A stretch of DNA of 64,000 nucleotides from Selaginella tamariscina (GCA_003024785.1 PUQB01000291.1:248365-312364), one strand, 5' to 3'. Shown: positions 23,707-35,400, numbered from the stretch's first letter. Numbers and translations are program-made. The notes: generated by a model from the sequence alone, not told the origin.

Positions 23707-26682
23707 GTTATTCTAATTATAAATGGAGATTGGCTTCAACACACCAAGGAGCATCTGCACAAAAATTATATTTATATAGGGTTTTTAGCAAGCTCTCCAG
23801 CATGGGCGCCCAGGCTACATTGACAACCAAGGAGTGCCCAATTTTATAATTATGTTTACTTTTAGGATAACCAACCTTCTTAACATAGATCTTAACATTA
23901 AATTAGCTTTGCATGGGAGGTATAGTCATTGGGAGCTGCACACAATCAAGGCGTTCTATTTGTCACCAGACCCAACCAATGCACTTCATCTAACAACTCT
24001 AGCAACCAAGAAGGTGAACTTCAGTATGGGAACTCCTCCAATCGCACGGCAATTGAGAGGCCAAGTCCAGACCTCAGCCATGGCCATACGCGCGTTTGGA
24101 GGTCCGCGTTAATGGCGGCCTGACCACCCCGGCCGTGGCTATATGCGCGTTTGGAGGTGGGCATTGGTAATGGTGCTCCGATGACTTTACATGTCGTGAA
24201 CAATGTTGTCCGCCCGAGCAAGGTAATTTAGCTCTAAATATTCTAATGTCTTATATATTAATAAATGACAAATTAAGCAAGAAGAAACTCGTTGACAAAC
24301 TTCTCAAAGTTAAGACACGAGGAACCACCGGGTTTGACTGCTTCAGTGATTACCTTCTGAAGCTCTGTAGTTTTCTTCCTTACTTGTAAGCCTTCCTCAC
24401 CTCTCATAAGTGCCATAATCTTGTGCTCAACCTCGTCCTTTGGTACGACCCGTTGGTACGCTTTTAAAAACGGAATGCAGGCACCATTATCCAACATAAG
24501 CTTTGTGTTCGTGTTCTGGTCAAACATGCATGGCCAGCATAACATTGGGACCCCTCTGGACAAGCTCTCGAACATGGAATTCCATCCTGAATGTGTTAGA
24601 AATCCACCGATCGATTTATGTTCAAGTACTTGTAACTGTGGTGCCCAACTGATTACCATCCCTTTCCCCTTAGTACTCTCTACAAACCCACGGTAAACAT
24701 CATTGTTCATACCCAGAACGGAGTTTTCTCTGACCACCCAGAGAAATGGTACTTGACTTGCCACCAGGCCCTGTGCAATCTCACTAAACTGTTCCATTGT
24801 AAGAAACGCAATGCTACCGAAAGATATGTAGAGTACGGACTCAAAAGCTTGCTTATCTAACCACTCCAGGCACTCCATATCTTCATTCCTTAAGCTAACC
24901 TCCGGCCTTTGAGCTCTCTCAGCTTTGAGAGGGAACAATGGTCCTATACACACCACTTGCTGCCGCCCCAATAGTGTTTCCAGTGCTCCCATAACCTTTG
25001 GTTCGAGTTCGTACAGAGAGTGCATCAGAACCCACCTGTCCAGCTCCAGTCTCCTAACACGAAGTAGGGAATTCTCCATTCCTAATTGATTAAATACAGA
25101 CTCGTCAAGAGTCAGTGGAAGATCTTCGGACGTAAGTTCGACACCGGGAAGATATGAAATCCTCTTCTTCTCTCCTCCTGTATATACACAGTTTTTAGCG
25201 CGCACACACAACACACACTTTGTACCTCTTACAGGGTAGTCACCGTGTGCGATGATTTGTGGGAGGCTATACTCGGCCAAGGCCCACATAGCAATTCCAT
25301 TAAAGAGACAAGCCGAGGCGAGCCCAAGTTTGTGTGCTACATAGGGAGCAGTGTAGTGCCAAAAATCGGAAATAACACAACGGACTTTGGGTCCACGTTG
25401 GTTGATGTCGTGGATAAGCTTCTCTAGTGGCTCCTCCAGGTTCACTAGTGCGTCCAGAAATATAGCTTGATTGTTAACCAACTTCTCGTCCAATCCATTT
25501 GGTACACTTGAGAAGTTTATAGACTCAAAACGAACCTCTTCACCTGGCAAATCTTTCTTACAAGTGTGTGCGTGTGTGCGTGTGCGTGTGTGTGTGTGAG
25601 AGAGAGAGAGAGATTTCAAACCTGGTACATGTTTCCATGTTTGTTTGAGAGTTGCATGGATGCTGTCAATGTTGATAACTGTTACAATGATCCCCTGGAG
25701 GCTAATTTTCGGGCCAGATAGAGCATTGAAGGAATGTGGCCTTGTCCAGGGAGCGGCACTAACACTACATGAAGCTTCTCCATAGAGAATATATGAATAA
25801 TGAAGATAATATTATTCAAAGAATACATAAATATATACAGAGTGAGAGGCGGTTTACAAGAGATAGATATATGGTGATTTTTTAAAAGAAAAATATATAC
25901 TTAAATAATTACGATATTGCGTACACAAGCGTCCCACGACTTCTGAAAACGAAACAGACATATTTGTTTGGTTAAAGTGCAGACAAACGAGCGGGAGCCT
26001 TAATATATTATTTAAATATATGGTTGTATATGAAATTAATTTACAAAAGACAAATGTACACGACATATTATTCTATGTTACATTCTGGGGAGAACAACGG
26101 GATTTGTGAAATTATGACATTAAAATGAAATTCAAACGTCTAAATTAAATAATAATTGAAGTTATTATTTTCTCAACAGCAAATTAAACTTTCAAATAAT
26201 ATCAAAGAAACTAGAAGGTTTCTTTTTAAATAAGAGAAGTCATAATAATTTTAAACAATGCACTTTATGTTGGATAAAAGAAATACATAATAATAATATT
26301 ATTATGTCAATGTTATTTTAGTTATATAAATAATATTTGTATATATCATTGTTTTACACACTTAAAAGTGGCTGTGCTTAATAAATTAAACTTTAAGTAC
26401 TAAAGGTATCATTATATCATATATTGCAAATTTCAAAACTCCACATAATATAGATACATACATAAATACATCTATAAGTTATATAAATATATATATTACA
26501 TATTATACGATTATAACAAAGTTGATGGGTAAAAAATCATAAAAATTGCCATAAAATCATCAAAAATTAGTAAAATTTTATAAATGTTTAATTTTTGAAC
26601 CATGTACAATTTAACAATCAGACATTTACAAGATGCTTAAAGTTAAAACTTAGGTGCACACAAGGGACAAGTAGGAAGGCAC
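23707..26682. repeat. Segmental duplication carrying UGT copy 2 (block B')
   Basis: This is the direct-orientation partner of 2,508-5,312. It retains 121 bp lost from the UGT of the other copy and has a ~50-bp insertion near 23,745-23,795. Confidence 0.85.
24273..25783 (-). CDS. Family-1 UDP-glycosyltransferase, copy 2 (near-complete)
   Basis: This plant GT1 enzyme glycosylates small acceptors with UDP-sugar, normally in the cytosol. Exon 1 (25,622-25,783) starts with ATG and holds LVPLPAQGH with the catalytic-base His. A 69-nt CA/GA-rich intron (25,553-25,621) joins in phase to an open C-terminal part, 25,552-24,273. The PSPG box lies at about 24,515-24,650 (WAPQLQVLEHK, HSGWNS, DQN). It has HSGWNS instead of the commoner HCGWNS and ends DQN rather than the usual DQ/EQ pattern. 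A 48-nt stretch at 25,178-25,225 has GT..AG ends and a CA-rich core where the family has a continuous protein; it is probably a minimal intron, although reading through keeps the frame. One base is missing near 25,700 compared with copy 1, which closes exon 1 early; this may be a sequence error. Total length (about 460-470 residues) is normal. The acceptor cannot be predicted. Confidence 0.85.
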
Positions 26683-26739
26683 TTGTTGGAAACAGAGAAA
26701 TATGTAGTCAACATTAAACATAAATAATATGTTTGGTGT

Positions 26740-28150
26740 TTTCTAGCTTTTTATGTATATAAGTTTTATTTAAAATATTAACAAACATGGTTTACTTATT
26801 TGGGCATAGGGCAATTGCACTAATTTGGTTTGAGGCACATATTTGAAAGAAATTTTGGTGTATAATATACAGTAAAAAAACTCGATTAATCTCGTTGACC
26901 CCCATTGTTAGCCTTGGCAAAATAAAGGATATATCCTGCTAAAGCCTTTGGTGAAAAAGAATAATCTTAAATTTATTAGGTTTGGTGAAAAAGAATACTC
27001 TTAAATTTATTAGGTGGACTCAATCTTAATTGTTTAAGCTTTTTATAAGTTCAATATAAATGACACTTTAATAAACATAATTGTTTATTTAAGAATGGAA
27101 CAAGTAATCATTATTTTAGTTTTAAAACAAAAATAGAGTAATATGTTTAGTGGTTTTTTTAATTTTTATTTGAAATATTAACGAACATGGTTTATTTATT
27201 TTGGCATAGAACATAGGGTTTTGTGGTACATGCCTGAAAGTAAAAGTTAGTGTATAATATGCAACAGCAAACCCAATTGGACATATGGTTGATAGCATGG
27301 TTCATAAGAGGGCTATGCATTTCATTTTGCAAAAAGGGTTTTTAAAGTTGACAATCCCAACTAAGCAAGGCAAGAATAAAAGCCATGGGGAGGCACTGGC
27401 AAAACGGGCCATGGGTGCCATTGTGGGATTCAATCATTCATAATGCAATTTCTACATGGAGACAACTCTGCAACAAAAGTTAGAGAATAGACACCCTTGG
27501 AAAGATAGTCAAGTCCAGAACATCCAATATGACAATGAATTCCCCATTGGGATCAGTGGGTGAATTTTAAAGGAACATATGAAAGCAAGGTTCATGGAGA
27601 TAGAATTCATGTGCATGCAAGGGATGGGTCAAAAGGCACCTTGTCTAGGTGTGGCATCCACGACAATATGTGTTTGACCCATGTGAGGAGGCGTACATTA
27701 TGGACAACTATGTGTTCGACACAGAAGAGGAGGCAAACACAGCAAACAACTATGTGTCCCACACGATATAGGAGTATCATGTTTTGTATTTTTTAGCTTT
27801 TGGTTTATTTAAGTTTCATTTGAAGTATTAACGAACATCGTTTGTTTGTTTGGGCATAGGTCAAGTGATTACTTTTCTAGTTTTAAAACAGAAGTGGAAT
27901 AATATGTCTAGTTTTTCTAGCTGATGTTATTTCATTATTAACGAACATGGTTGTTTATTTGGGCACATGACAAGTAATCATTCATCTGATTTTAAAGCAC
28001 ATGCTTGAAAGTAAATCCTATGTACAATATGTAGTGTTAAACACGATTAACATATGTTACAAAGGTGACATGCTCTGTATTGGTAGACGAGAGATTTAGT
28101 GTATGCATTTAATAAATTAAAGTTACACAAAGCCTTGCTGGCATATCCAG
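26740..28150 (+). repeat. Array of diverged dispersed-repeat units
   Basis: The motif 'attaacgaacatggttt...ttatttgggcata' preceded by 'tttttagctttt...tttatttaagttt' recurs near 26,770, 27,180, 27,825 and 27,940, each followed by 'gtataatatgca' and 'aaaca/ccgatta' variants. One unit (27,210-27,350) is also found inverted at 715-850. A higher-complexity insert at 27,360-27,770 includes 'gtgttcgacacagaagagg' and 'gtgtttgacccatgtgagg' repeats and has no identifiable product. Confidence 0.6.
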
Positions 28151-28259
28151 GTTAAATGATCAAATAGTGAAAAGGTTTTTAAACAACTGTATTTTCTCGT
28201 ATATATATGCTTTTAAATTCTTAAAGAGGATTTTTGTATCTTTGATGGACAATGATGCC

Positions 28260-28650
28260 CTTTCCTAAAGAGGATTTTCATACTTCCTCTTCCACCTTCC
28301 TCCCTTTCTCTCAAGAGTTCTCAGGAGATCCTTCTCCTTGCTTCTCGGTATGCTATGTACATGCACTCCTTCCCTTCCTCTCATAGTCTCCTATAGACTA
28401 GCTATTTGATATTGTCTCCAATTCTCTAGATCTGCCTCAAATTTCTGTATTGTTTCAGCAATATCCTCTACTATCTTTACAAGGATATTCTGATGCCTAT
28501 TCTCATTAGATTCAGGTTATTGTTGGACAACCACTCTATTGATCTGCCTTTGATTTCTTTGCTTGGCTAATGCCGAATCAGGACGAAGGTTCCATTCATT
28601 CTTTATTGTATACACATCTGGCTCTACTCCTTCTGAGCCATTTTCCTTAC
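28260..28650 (-). mobile_element. Inverted 5' gag segment of the older gypsy-type element
   Basis: On the minus strand this matches the first part of the gag region of the intact element (29,720-30,060 on plus), for example the stretch around ggatctcctgagaactc. The neighbouring sequence from about 28,655 is in plus orientation and re-uses part of the same region. The 5' end of the older element has therefore been inverted or joined head-to-head. Confidence 0.7.
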
Positions 28651-28654
28651 TGAA

Positions 28655-28943
28655 TTTTTATCTGAGAGCTCCATGAGAGAAAGATGGAAGAGGAAGTACA
28701 TTAGAAGAAAGGATTAAATATGGCACTTTTCCCATGAATGTTTGGGGTATAGTGATCTATCCTACATTCTCAGTAGGAAAGAAAGAGAATCCAAAAAGAA
28801 ATTTATAATAGTTTAAAGAGGTAGTTAAACTATATAAGGTAATTAATGCAAAAAAGCTGTTTATATTTCCCTATACATTGAAACGGAATGCCTCTGATTG
28901 GTATTATGACCTTGAGAAAGAAGTTAAAGAGGAATATCATAAG
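28655..28943 (+). pseudogene. Older gypsy-type element: left part of interrupted gag
   Basis: This is homologous to 30,020-30,325 of the nested element, from the segment encoding MALFPGMFG-like residues to the KEV.E..SEGY region, but with stops and frameshifts. It is cut at GTTAC by the nested element and resumes at 33,520. Confidence 0.8.
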
Positions 28944-28948
28944 GTTAC

Positions 28949-29622
28949 TGTTAAAGGAAAATATTAGGAGCATAGGACATCCTACTGTGGAGAGAACAAG
29001 GGTAGAAGGTCCGTAGTAAGCATGGAAGGAAAGGCTGAAAATCCTTACCGAGAGGAAAAGGTGCGTAAGGAAAAGGAAAGAAAGGCTATGAAGTACCGAG
29101 AGGAAAAGGTGAGTAAGGAAAAGGAAGGAAAGGCTGTGAAGAGGAAAATCCTTACCGAGAGGAAAAGGTAAGGAAAAGGAAAAGGAAAAGGATAAAGGAT
29201 GAGGGGTAGTTAAGGAGTAGTTAGGGCAAGGAGAAGGGTCTCCAGAAGGGTCTCAACAGGAAGTTCTAACAGGAGAAGGGTCTCCATTTGAAGTTTTAGC
29301 AGGAGATAAAGGTTCTCTACACTTTGTCTTTTGTATTCATGTTAGTAATGAAAGGTGCATATTAGAGAATCTTGTGTGTGTGTATGTTACTCTCAATGAA
29401 TGGATCTAACAAGGCAATAGCCAAAATCCGTTCTTGCCCTTGACTTTGGAGACCAGTCATAGTGGCACTGGGAGAAGTCTGATATATATACAGATATATT
29501 GAGAGTTGAGAAAGGAAAGGGTGTAGCCTTTCCTGTACGTTGTATGAAAGGTTTCCTGTCTGCGTGAAGGAAACAGGTTAAATAGGAAAAGGTGAGGCAG
29601 AGAGCCCTTTTCCTGTTTAACA
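28949..29622 (+). repeat. 5' LTR of nested element
   Basis: The LTR starts TGTTAAAGG and ends TTTAACA, short inverted ends typical of LTRs. It contains a minisatellite (29,035-29,195) of about 48-bp units ending in 'accgagaggaaaaggt(g/a)'. A TA-rich stretch near 29,480-29,500 could serve as a core promoter. Confidence 0.92.
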
Positions 29623-29641
29623 ATTGGCGACCACGGAGGGA
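29623..29641 (+). promoter_or_regulatory. Primer-binding site
   Basis: The sequence attggcgaccacggaggga immediately follows the LTR. The TGGCG start is common in plant gypsy elements; the priming tRNA cannot be named from this alone. Confidence 0.7.
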
Positions 29642-29754
29642 TTTCGCCATTGCAGTGTTAGCATTCATTGAGAAAAGAGGCTAAAAAGATAAAATTCTCA
29701 TTCTGAAAAAGGCTCGGAAGGTGTAGAGCCGGATGTGTAAAGGAGAAGGAATGA

Positions 29755-31430
29755 ATGGAACCGTGGAGGAACCATCGTCCTGATCCAGCCTTAGCTGATC
29801 AAGGAACCAAAGGCAGGCCAATAGAGTGGCTGCCCAACAGCAACCTGAAACTGACGAAAATAGACGTCAAAATATCCTTGGCAAGATAGTAGAGGATATT
29901 GCAGAAACAATACAGAAATCTGAGGCTGATCCAGAGAATTGGAGGCAGTATCAAACAGCTGGTTTAGAGGAAACAGTGAGAGGAGGAGTGCCTGTTCATA
30001 TACCGAGATTGCAAGGAGAAGGATCTCCTGAGAACTCCCGAAGAGGAAGGGAGGAAGGTGTAAGAGGAAATACACCAGAGCAAAGGGTTATTACAAATAT
30101 GGCACTTTTCCCGGGAATGTTTGGGGGTACGGTGATGTATCCCACATTCTCTGCAGGAAAGAAGGAAAATCCGAAAAGGCACTTACAACAGTTTGAAGAG
30201 GTAGTAAAACTGTATAAGGTGACGGATGCAGAAAGGCTGCTTATATTTCCACATACATTGAAAGGAAATGCCTCTGACTGGTATTATGATTTAGAAAAGG
30301 AAGTCAGAGAATTATCAGAAGGTTACTGATGCATTTAAGGAATATTTCAGAAAGGAGGAATTGCCGGAGGAACATTTAGAGAAGTTAAGGACTATCCTTC
30401 AAGGCAAAACAGAAAAGATAGATGAATATACACACCGTTTTAAGAAACATGAGAAAAAGTGTAAGGCATATGTGAAGATGGATGCCTTATTGCAATGGTA
30501 TAAGCAAGGGTTGCTAAAACCATATAGAGATCTAGCACTTACTATCAATGAAAAGGATAGAGAGGATCTCATTAATCAATTAAAAATATATGAGAAGAAG
30601 AGAAGGCAGATAGAAAAGATTGCAGAAGGAAAGCTGAAAGTATATGGAAGAAAGGAAGAATCCTCTGATGAAGAGGAAGAGGAAGCTGATGTAGTAAAAG
30701 TTCGAAAATATCCTATAGATGAGAAAGCATTGGCTCAAATGATGAAAACTTTAAAAGGAATGACAGTTAAAGAGGAGTTAAAGGAAAAAGTATGGTGTAC
30801 TAAATGTAACAATCCTGGCCATACGGTGGAGGAATGTAGGCTGCAATTGCCTACATGCCAATATGCGGAAAGGAAGGACATGTAGCTAAACTGCAACATT
30901 TCCTAAATCAGAATGTGGCTAGTATAGAGAGAGAAAGGAGAATGGATGAACGTCCACCTCCTAGAAGGTTCCCACCTAATAGGAATCGTGGGAATGATAG
31001 GAATGATAATGTGTTCCTTATGAGAACAGGAACAATATATATGGCAGAAGGAATGAAGTTCCTTATCAGAATAAACGGATATTATGACCGAAGGAATGAT
31101 AATCCTTACGAAATTAGAGAGGAAAGGTATTATGCAGGAAGAAATGGTCCATATAAGGGTGGCAGAATGATAGACCTTATCCTGAAAGAAATGATAGGCA
31201 ATATAGAGGAGAGGAAAGACCATATCAAGGTCAAAGAGGCAGAAATGATTCCTATAACAAGGAAATGATAAACAAGGACCACAGGGTAGGAATTTTCCTT
31301 CCCAGGTTTGTTATACATGTGGTGAAACAGGACATATCTCTAGGGAATGTCCTAGGCGGAAGGTACAACCTCCTACTTCCACCAGAAAACTAATGTGCAG
31401 CCTACAACACGGCTTATTCAAATAGAGGAG
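29755..31430 (+). CDS. Gag polyprotein of nested gypsy-type element (frameshifted)
   Basis: This would encode the structural capsid/nucleocapsid protein of the retrotransposon. An ATG at 29,755 opens the reading, but the main frame runs from about 29,820 and then shifts near 30,330, 30,870 and 31,270. The retrotransposon Gag capsid domain is recognised in the 30,090-30,620 part (NASDWYYDLEK, EEYTHRFK-type helix content). Three CCHC zinc knuckles follow at about 30,795-30,890 (CTKCNNPGHTVEEC and a damaged second one) and 31,310-31,360 (CYTCGETGHISREC). An Arg/Asn-rich, low-complexity stretch separates the second and third. With these breaks no full-length protein would be made unless some are sequence errors. 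Confidence 0.8.
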
Positions 31431-31699
31431 GAAAAGGATGAGTATCCACCCGTGGCAAGGGCAGTTATAGCTCTTCAAGAGAAGAAGAAGGAATCCTCTT
31501 TTATGGGAAGGAGAGGTATACTATTCCTAACAAGAAGGAGAGTACTCCTAACAAGAAGAGAGCTTGTTACAGGAAAATGTAAGCAAGCAGGAGCAGGATT
31601 CTGACCAGAAAGGTCAGACTGATAACGAATCAGAAGGTACAGAAAGGTGATATAGATAAAGGTGAACAAAGTTTTTCATTATTACCATTACATGATAAA

Positions 31700-32420
31700 A
31701 CAATGGACTCCATGTATCACCAAGCTATAAATCAGGAGATAAAGATTACGCTTGGACAGTTGATAAAGGTAGCTCCTTATATAAGAAACCAGATATTAAA
31801 TGCATTAAGTTTAGTTCAGCAAACATCACCTTCACGTGAAGGATATACAGTTTGTAAAATGGATAAGGAAGTACTGTATGAAGGTGATTATGATGGACAT
31901 GTTCCTTGCATCACAGTATATGTGGGAAGGAATAAGTTAAAGAGTTAATAGATGGAGGTTCAGGTGTGAATTTTATTGAAGAAGGTGAATGTAAAAGGAT
32001 GGGTTTAGGACCAATCCAACCTGCTCCATTTAACCTTAAAATGGCTGATCAACGAAGTGTAAGGTCATTAAGCATAATGAGAGGAGTCACTATCACAGTA
32101 AAAGGATTCAAATATAGGATATCCTTGCTTGTCCTACAAAAAGAAGAAAAGGATACTGTTTATACTATGTTCTTAGCCAACTATGGATTAAGTCTGATAA
32201 GGTTATTCAGAATGGAAGAACAGGAAAGATGATGGTAGAAGAAGGAGAAGGAAAACAATGATCTATAATCATACTAAAAGGTATGTTAAAAAGGAAATCC
32301 GACCTCTAGAAGGATATGATTGGTTTAATGGGCTAGATAATCAGGAAGAAGTAAAATCCTGAAAACATATCCTGATTTAAAGGTCTTAACAATATTGACC
32401 TTCACGTAGTGCTGAAAGGA
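31700..32420 (+). CDS. Retropepsin-like protease region of nested element
   Basis: This is an aspartic protease domain of an LTR retroelement. The catalytic motif LIDGGSGVNFI lies at about 31,945-31,980, right after a frameshift that follows VGRNKLK. The downstream flap and strand region includes PAPFNLKMADQRSV and a degraded form of the usual YTMLLGRPWL end near 32,160-32,200. No RT follows; after about 400 bp with a short non-family reading frame (32,500-32,844) the purine tract and 3' LTR are reached. Confidence 0.75.
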
Positions 32421-32824
32421 AAGAAAACTGTTCAGCAGAAGGAAAAGACAGACCTGAATTACAGAAAAGTTTTATAAGGCAATCCTGTATAAGATTGATT
32501 TGCAGGAACAACCTTCAGAGTATACATATGTGTATACCACAGATCCTTTAAAGCAAGTGAATATAAACACAGAAAAAGCCAAAGGAACAGGAAGGAAAAA
32601 CTATTCAGGAACAGGAAGAAAAGCAAATCCTGATCCTAAGGAACAAGATGCAGGAAAGCAAGTGCTGCAACTTAAGGTATCAACTTCCAACCAAGAACTT
32701 AGGAAAGTGAAGAACAACTTTTGGAAGTATAAAGGAGAGAATCACAGTACCATGAAGATCAACATCCAAAGAAAGGATAGGATAGTTGCCTGTGAGGACA
32801 CAGCAATAAATAAGGAGGGGGCAG

Positions 32825-33514
32825 TGTTAAAGGTAAAATATTAGGAGCATAGACATCCTACTATGGAGAGAATAAGGGTAGAAGGTCCGAGTAAGCATGG
32901 GAAGGAAAGGCTGAAAATCCTTACCGAGAGGAAAAGGTGCGTAAGGAAAAGGAAAGAAAGGCTATGAAGTACCGAGAGGAAAAGGTGAGTAAGGAAAAGG
33001 AAGGAAAGGCTGTGAAGGAGGAAAATCCTTACCGAGAGGAAAAGGTAAGGAAAAGGAAAAGGAAAAGGAAAAAGGATGACATGGCGAGAGGAAGGGTAGT
33101 TAAGGAGTAGTTAGGGCAAGGGAGAAGGAGTCTCTAGAAAGGTCTCAACAGGAAGTTCTAACAGGAGAAAGGGTCTCCATTTGAAGTTCTAGCAGGAGAT
33201 AGAGGTTCTCTACACTTTGTCTCTGTATTCATGTTAGTAATGAAAGGTGCATATTAGAGAATCTTGTGTGTGTGTATGTCTACTCTCAATGAATGGATCT
33301 AACAAGGCAATAGCCAAAATTCGTTCTTGCCCTTGACTTTGGAGACCAGTCATAGTGGCACTGGAGAAGTCTGATATATATACAGATATATTGAGAGTTG
33401 AGAAAGGAAAGGGTGTAGCCTTTCCTGTACGTTGTATGGAAGGTTTCCTGTCTGTGTGAAGGAAATAGGTTAAATAAGAAAAGGTGAGGCAGAGAGCCCT
33501 TTTCCTGTTTAACA
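32825..33514 (+). repeat. 3' LTR of nested element
   Basis: This LTR matches 28,949-29,622 with few differences and includes the same minisatellite (32,912-33,075). The similarity implies a fairly recent insertion. Confidence 0.92.
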
Positions 33515-33519
33515 GTTAC

Positions 33520-34540
33520 TAATGCTTTTAAGGAATACTTTAGGAATGAGGAATTGCCTGAGGAACATTTAGAAAAGCTTAAGACTATCCTTTAAGGTAA
33601 AACAAAAAGGATAGATGAATATACACATCATTTTAAACATGAAAAAAAGTGTAAGGAATATGTAAAGATGGATGCCTTACTCTAATGGTATTGCTAAAAC
33701 AATATCGAGATTGGGCATTGACGATCAATGAGAAGGATAGAGAGGATCTTATTGCTCAATTAAAAAAATATGAAAAGAAAAAAAAATAAATAAAAAAGAT
33801 TATAAAAGATAAGTTAAAAATATATGGAAGAAAAGAAGAATCCTCTGATGAGGAGTGGATATAGTAAAGGTTTATAAACACTCAATATACGAGAAAACAT
33901 TGACTCAAATTATGAAAACTTTGAAAGGAATGACAGTTACGGAGGAAATAAAGGTAAAGGTATGGTATACTAAATGTAACAATCATGATCATACAGTGGA
34001 GGAATGTAGATTGCAATTACCTAGATGCCAGATATGCAGAAAGGAAGGACATGTGGCTCAGAATTGTAGACTTTTCCTAAATTAGAATATGGCTCGCATA
34101 GAGAGAAAAAGGAGATGATGATCGTCCACCTTTGAGAAGGTTACCTTTTAATAAGAATCATTGGAAAGATAAAATGACAATGTTGTTCTTGATGAGGATA
34201 GGAATGATGAATCATATAGTAGGAGAAATGAAGTTCATTATCAAAATAGAAATGATAGGTATTACGGGAGAAGGAATGATGCTCCTTATGAAAACAGAGA
34301 GGAGAGGTATTATAAAGGAACAAATGGTCCATATAATGGACAGAATGATAGATCGTATCGTGAAAGGAATGACAGACGATATAAAGCAGAAGGAAGACCT
34401 TATCGAGGTCGAATGGGAAGGAATGATCAATATAATCAAGGAAATGATAAACAAGGACCACAGGGTAGGAGTTTTTCTTTCTAAGTTTGTTATATATGTG
34501 GTGAAATGGGCCATATGTTAGAGATTTCCCTACATGAAAT
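33520..34540 (+). pseudogene. Older gypsy-type element: right part of interrupted gag
   Basis: This continues the gag broken at 28,943 and parallels 30,330-31,360 of the nested element. Knuckles CTKCNNHDHTVEEC (first Cys now Tyr-adjacent, as in WYTKCNN) and CQICRKEGHVAQNC lie at 33,970-34,070, followed by a degenerate Arg/Met-rich stretch and a remnant third knuckle near 34,490. It carries many stops and indels and is AT-shifted compared with the nested copy. Confidence 0.8.
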
Positions 34541-34849
34541 ATATAACCTTCTACATCCAGGAAGATGAATAGTGAACAGCCTACAACATGGCTAGTTGGA
34601 ATATAGAAGGGGATAGAAGAGTATATGCCAGATGTAAGAGTAATTATAGTTTTTCAAAGGAAGGAATTTTCTCAATGGAGAAGGAGAGATAAGTAATATT
34701 CTTAAAGAGAAATTAAGCCTGTTTCAGGGAAATAGAAATGAGAATAAGCAAAATTCTAACTAAGAAGGTCAGTTTAGTAATGAATTACATTATTCCCTGT
34801 TAGATATTACAAACATAGATAAATAATGTTTTCAATCTTCATCATTACA

Positions 34850-35400
34850 GGGTGAGGTAAGGAAACAAATGTATTATCAAGTTATAAATCAAGAGGTTAA
34901 AGTTACACTTGGACAATTGATATAAGTTGCTCCCTATATAAGAAATCAGATATTAAATGCATTACATTATGGTACATGAGACAATACCTTTTGATGAAGG
35001 AAATAACGTTTGTAAAGTTGATAAGGAGGTAAACTATGAAGGTGATTATGATGAACAGGTTCTTTGTATCACAGTTTATGTGGGAGAAATAAATTAAAAA
35101 GGGTGTTGATTGATGGAGGATCAGGAGTGAATTTTATTAAGCAGAACGAATGTAAAAGAATAGGTTTAGGACTTATATAACCTGCTTCATTTAATCTTAA
35201 AATGACTAATCAACGAAGTGTAAAGTCAATAGGTATAGTGAGGGTAGTTAATATATGTCTAAAAGGATTTAAGTACAAAATATCTTTAATAGTCCTCCGA
35301 ATGGAAGGACATGAATCAACATATACTATGTTGTTAGGCCAACCTTGACTTTAAAATTGCCTAGGTTGTGTAGGATTGGGGTTCAGGGAAAATGACAATA
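34850..35400 (+). pseudogene. Older gypsy-type element: protease region
   Basis: This parallels 31,710-32,220. The catalytic motif VLIDGGSGVNFI is readable at about 35,100-35,135, and the family C-terminal YTMLLGQP near 35,320-35,345. It is interrupted by stops. Confidence 0.75.

Larger units (their letters stand above)
28949..33514 (+). mobile_element. Complete nested LTR retrotransposon (gag-protease only)
   Basis: Two direct repeats (674 and 690 bp) beginning TGTTAAAGG and ending TTTAACA flank a 3.2-kb interior. A perfect 5-bp target duplication, GTTAC, lies at 28,944-28,948 and 33,515-33,519. A primer-binding-site-like stretch (attggcgaccacggaggga) follows the left LTR and a purine tract (aaggagggggcag) precedes the right one. 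The interior encodes Gag with CCHC knuckles and a retropepsin-like domain, but I find no reverse transcriptase, RNase H or integrase. It is therefore structurally complete but probably non-autonomous. It sits in the gag region of a related older element. Confidence 0.92.

Noticed and set aside
29393..29668. 91-codon minus-strand frame
   Set aside because: It crosses the LTR/PBS junction of the retrotransposon and is antisense to it.
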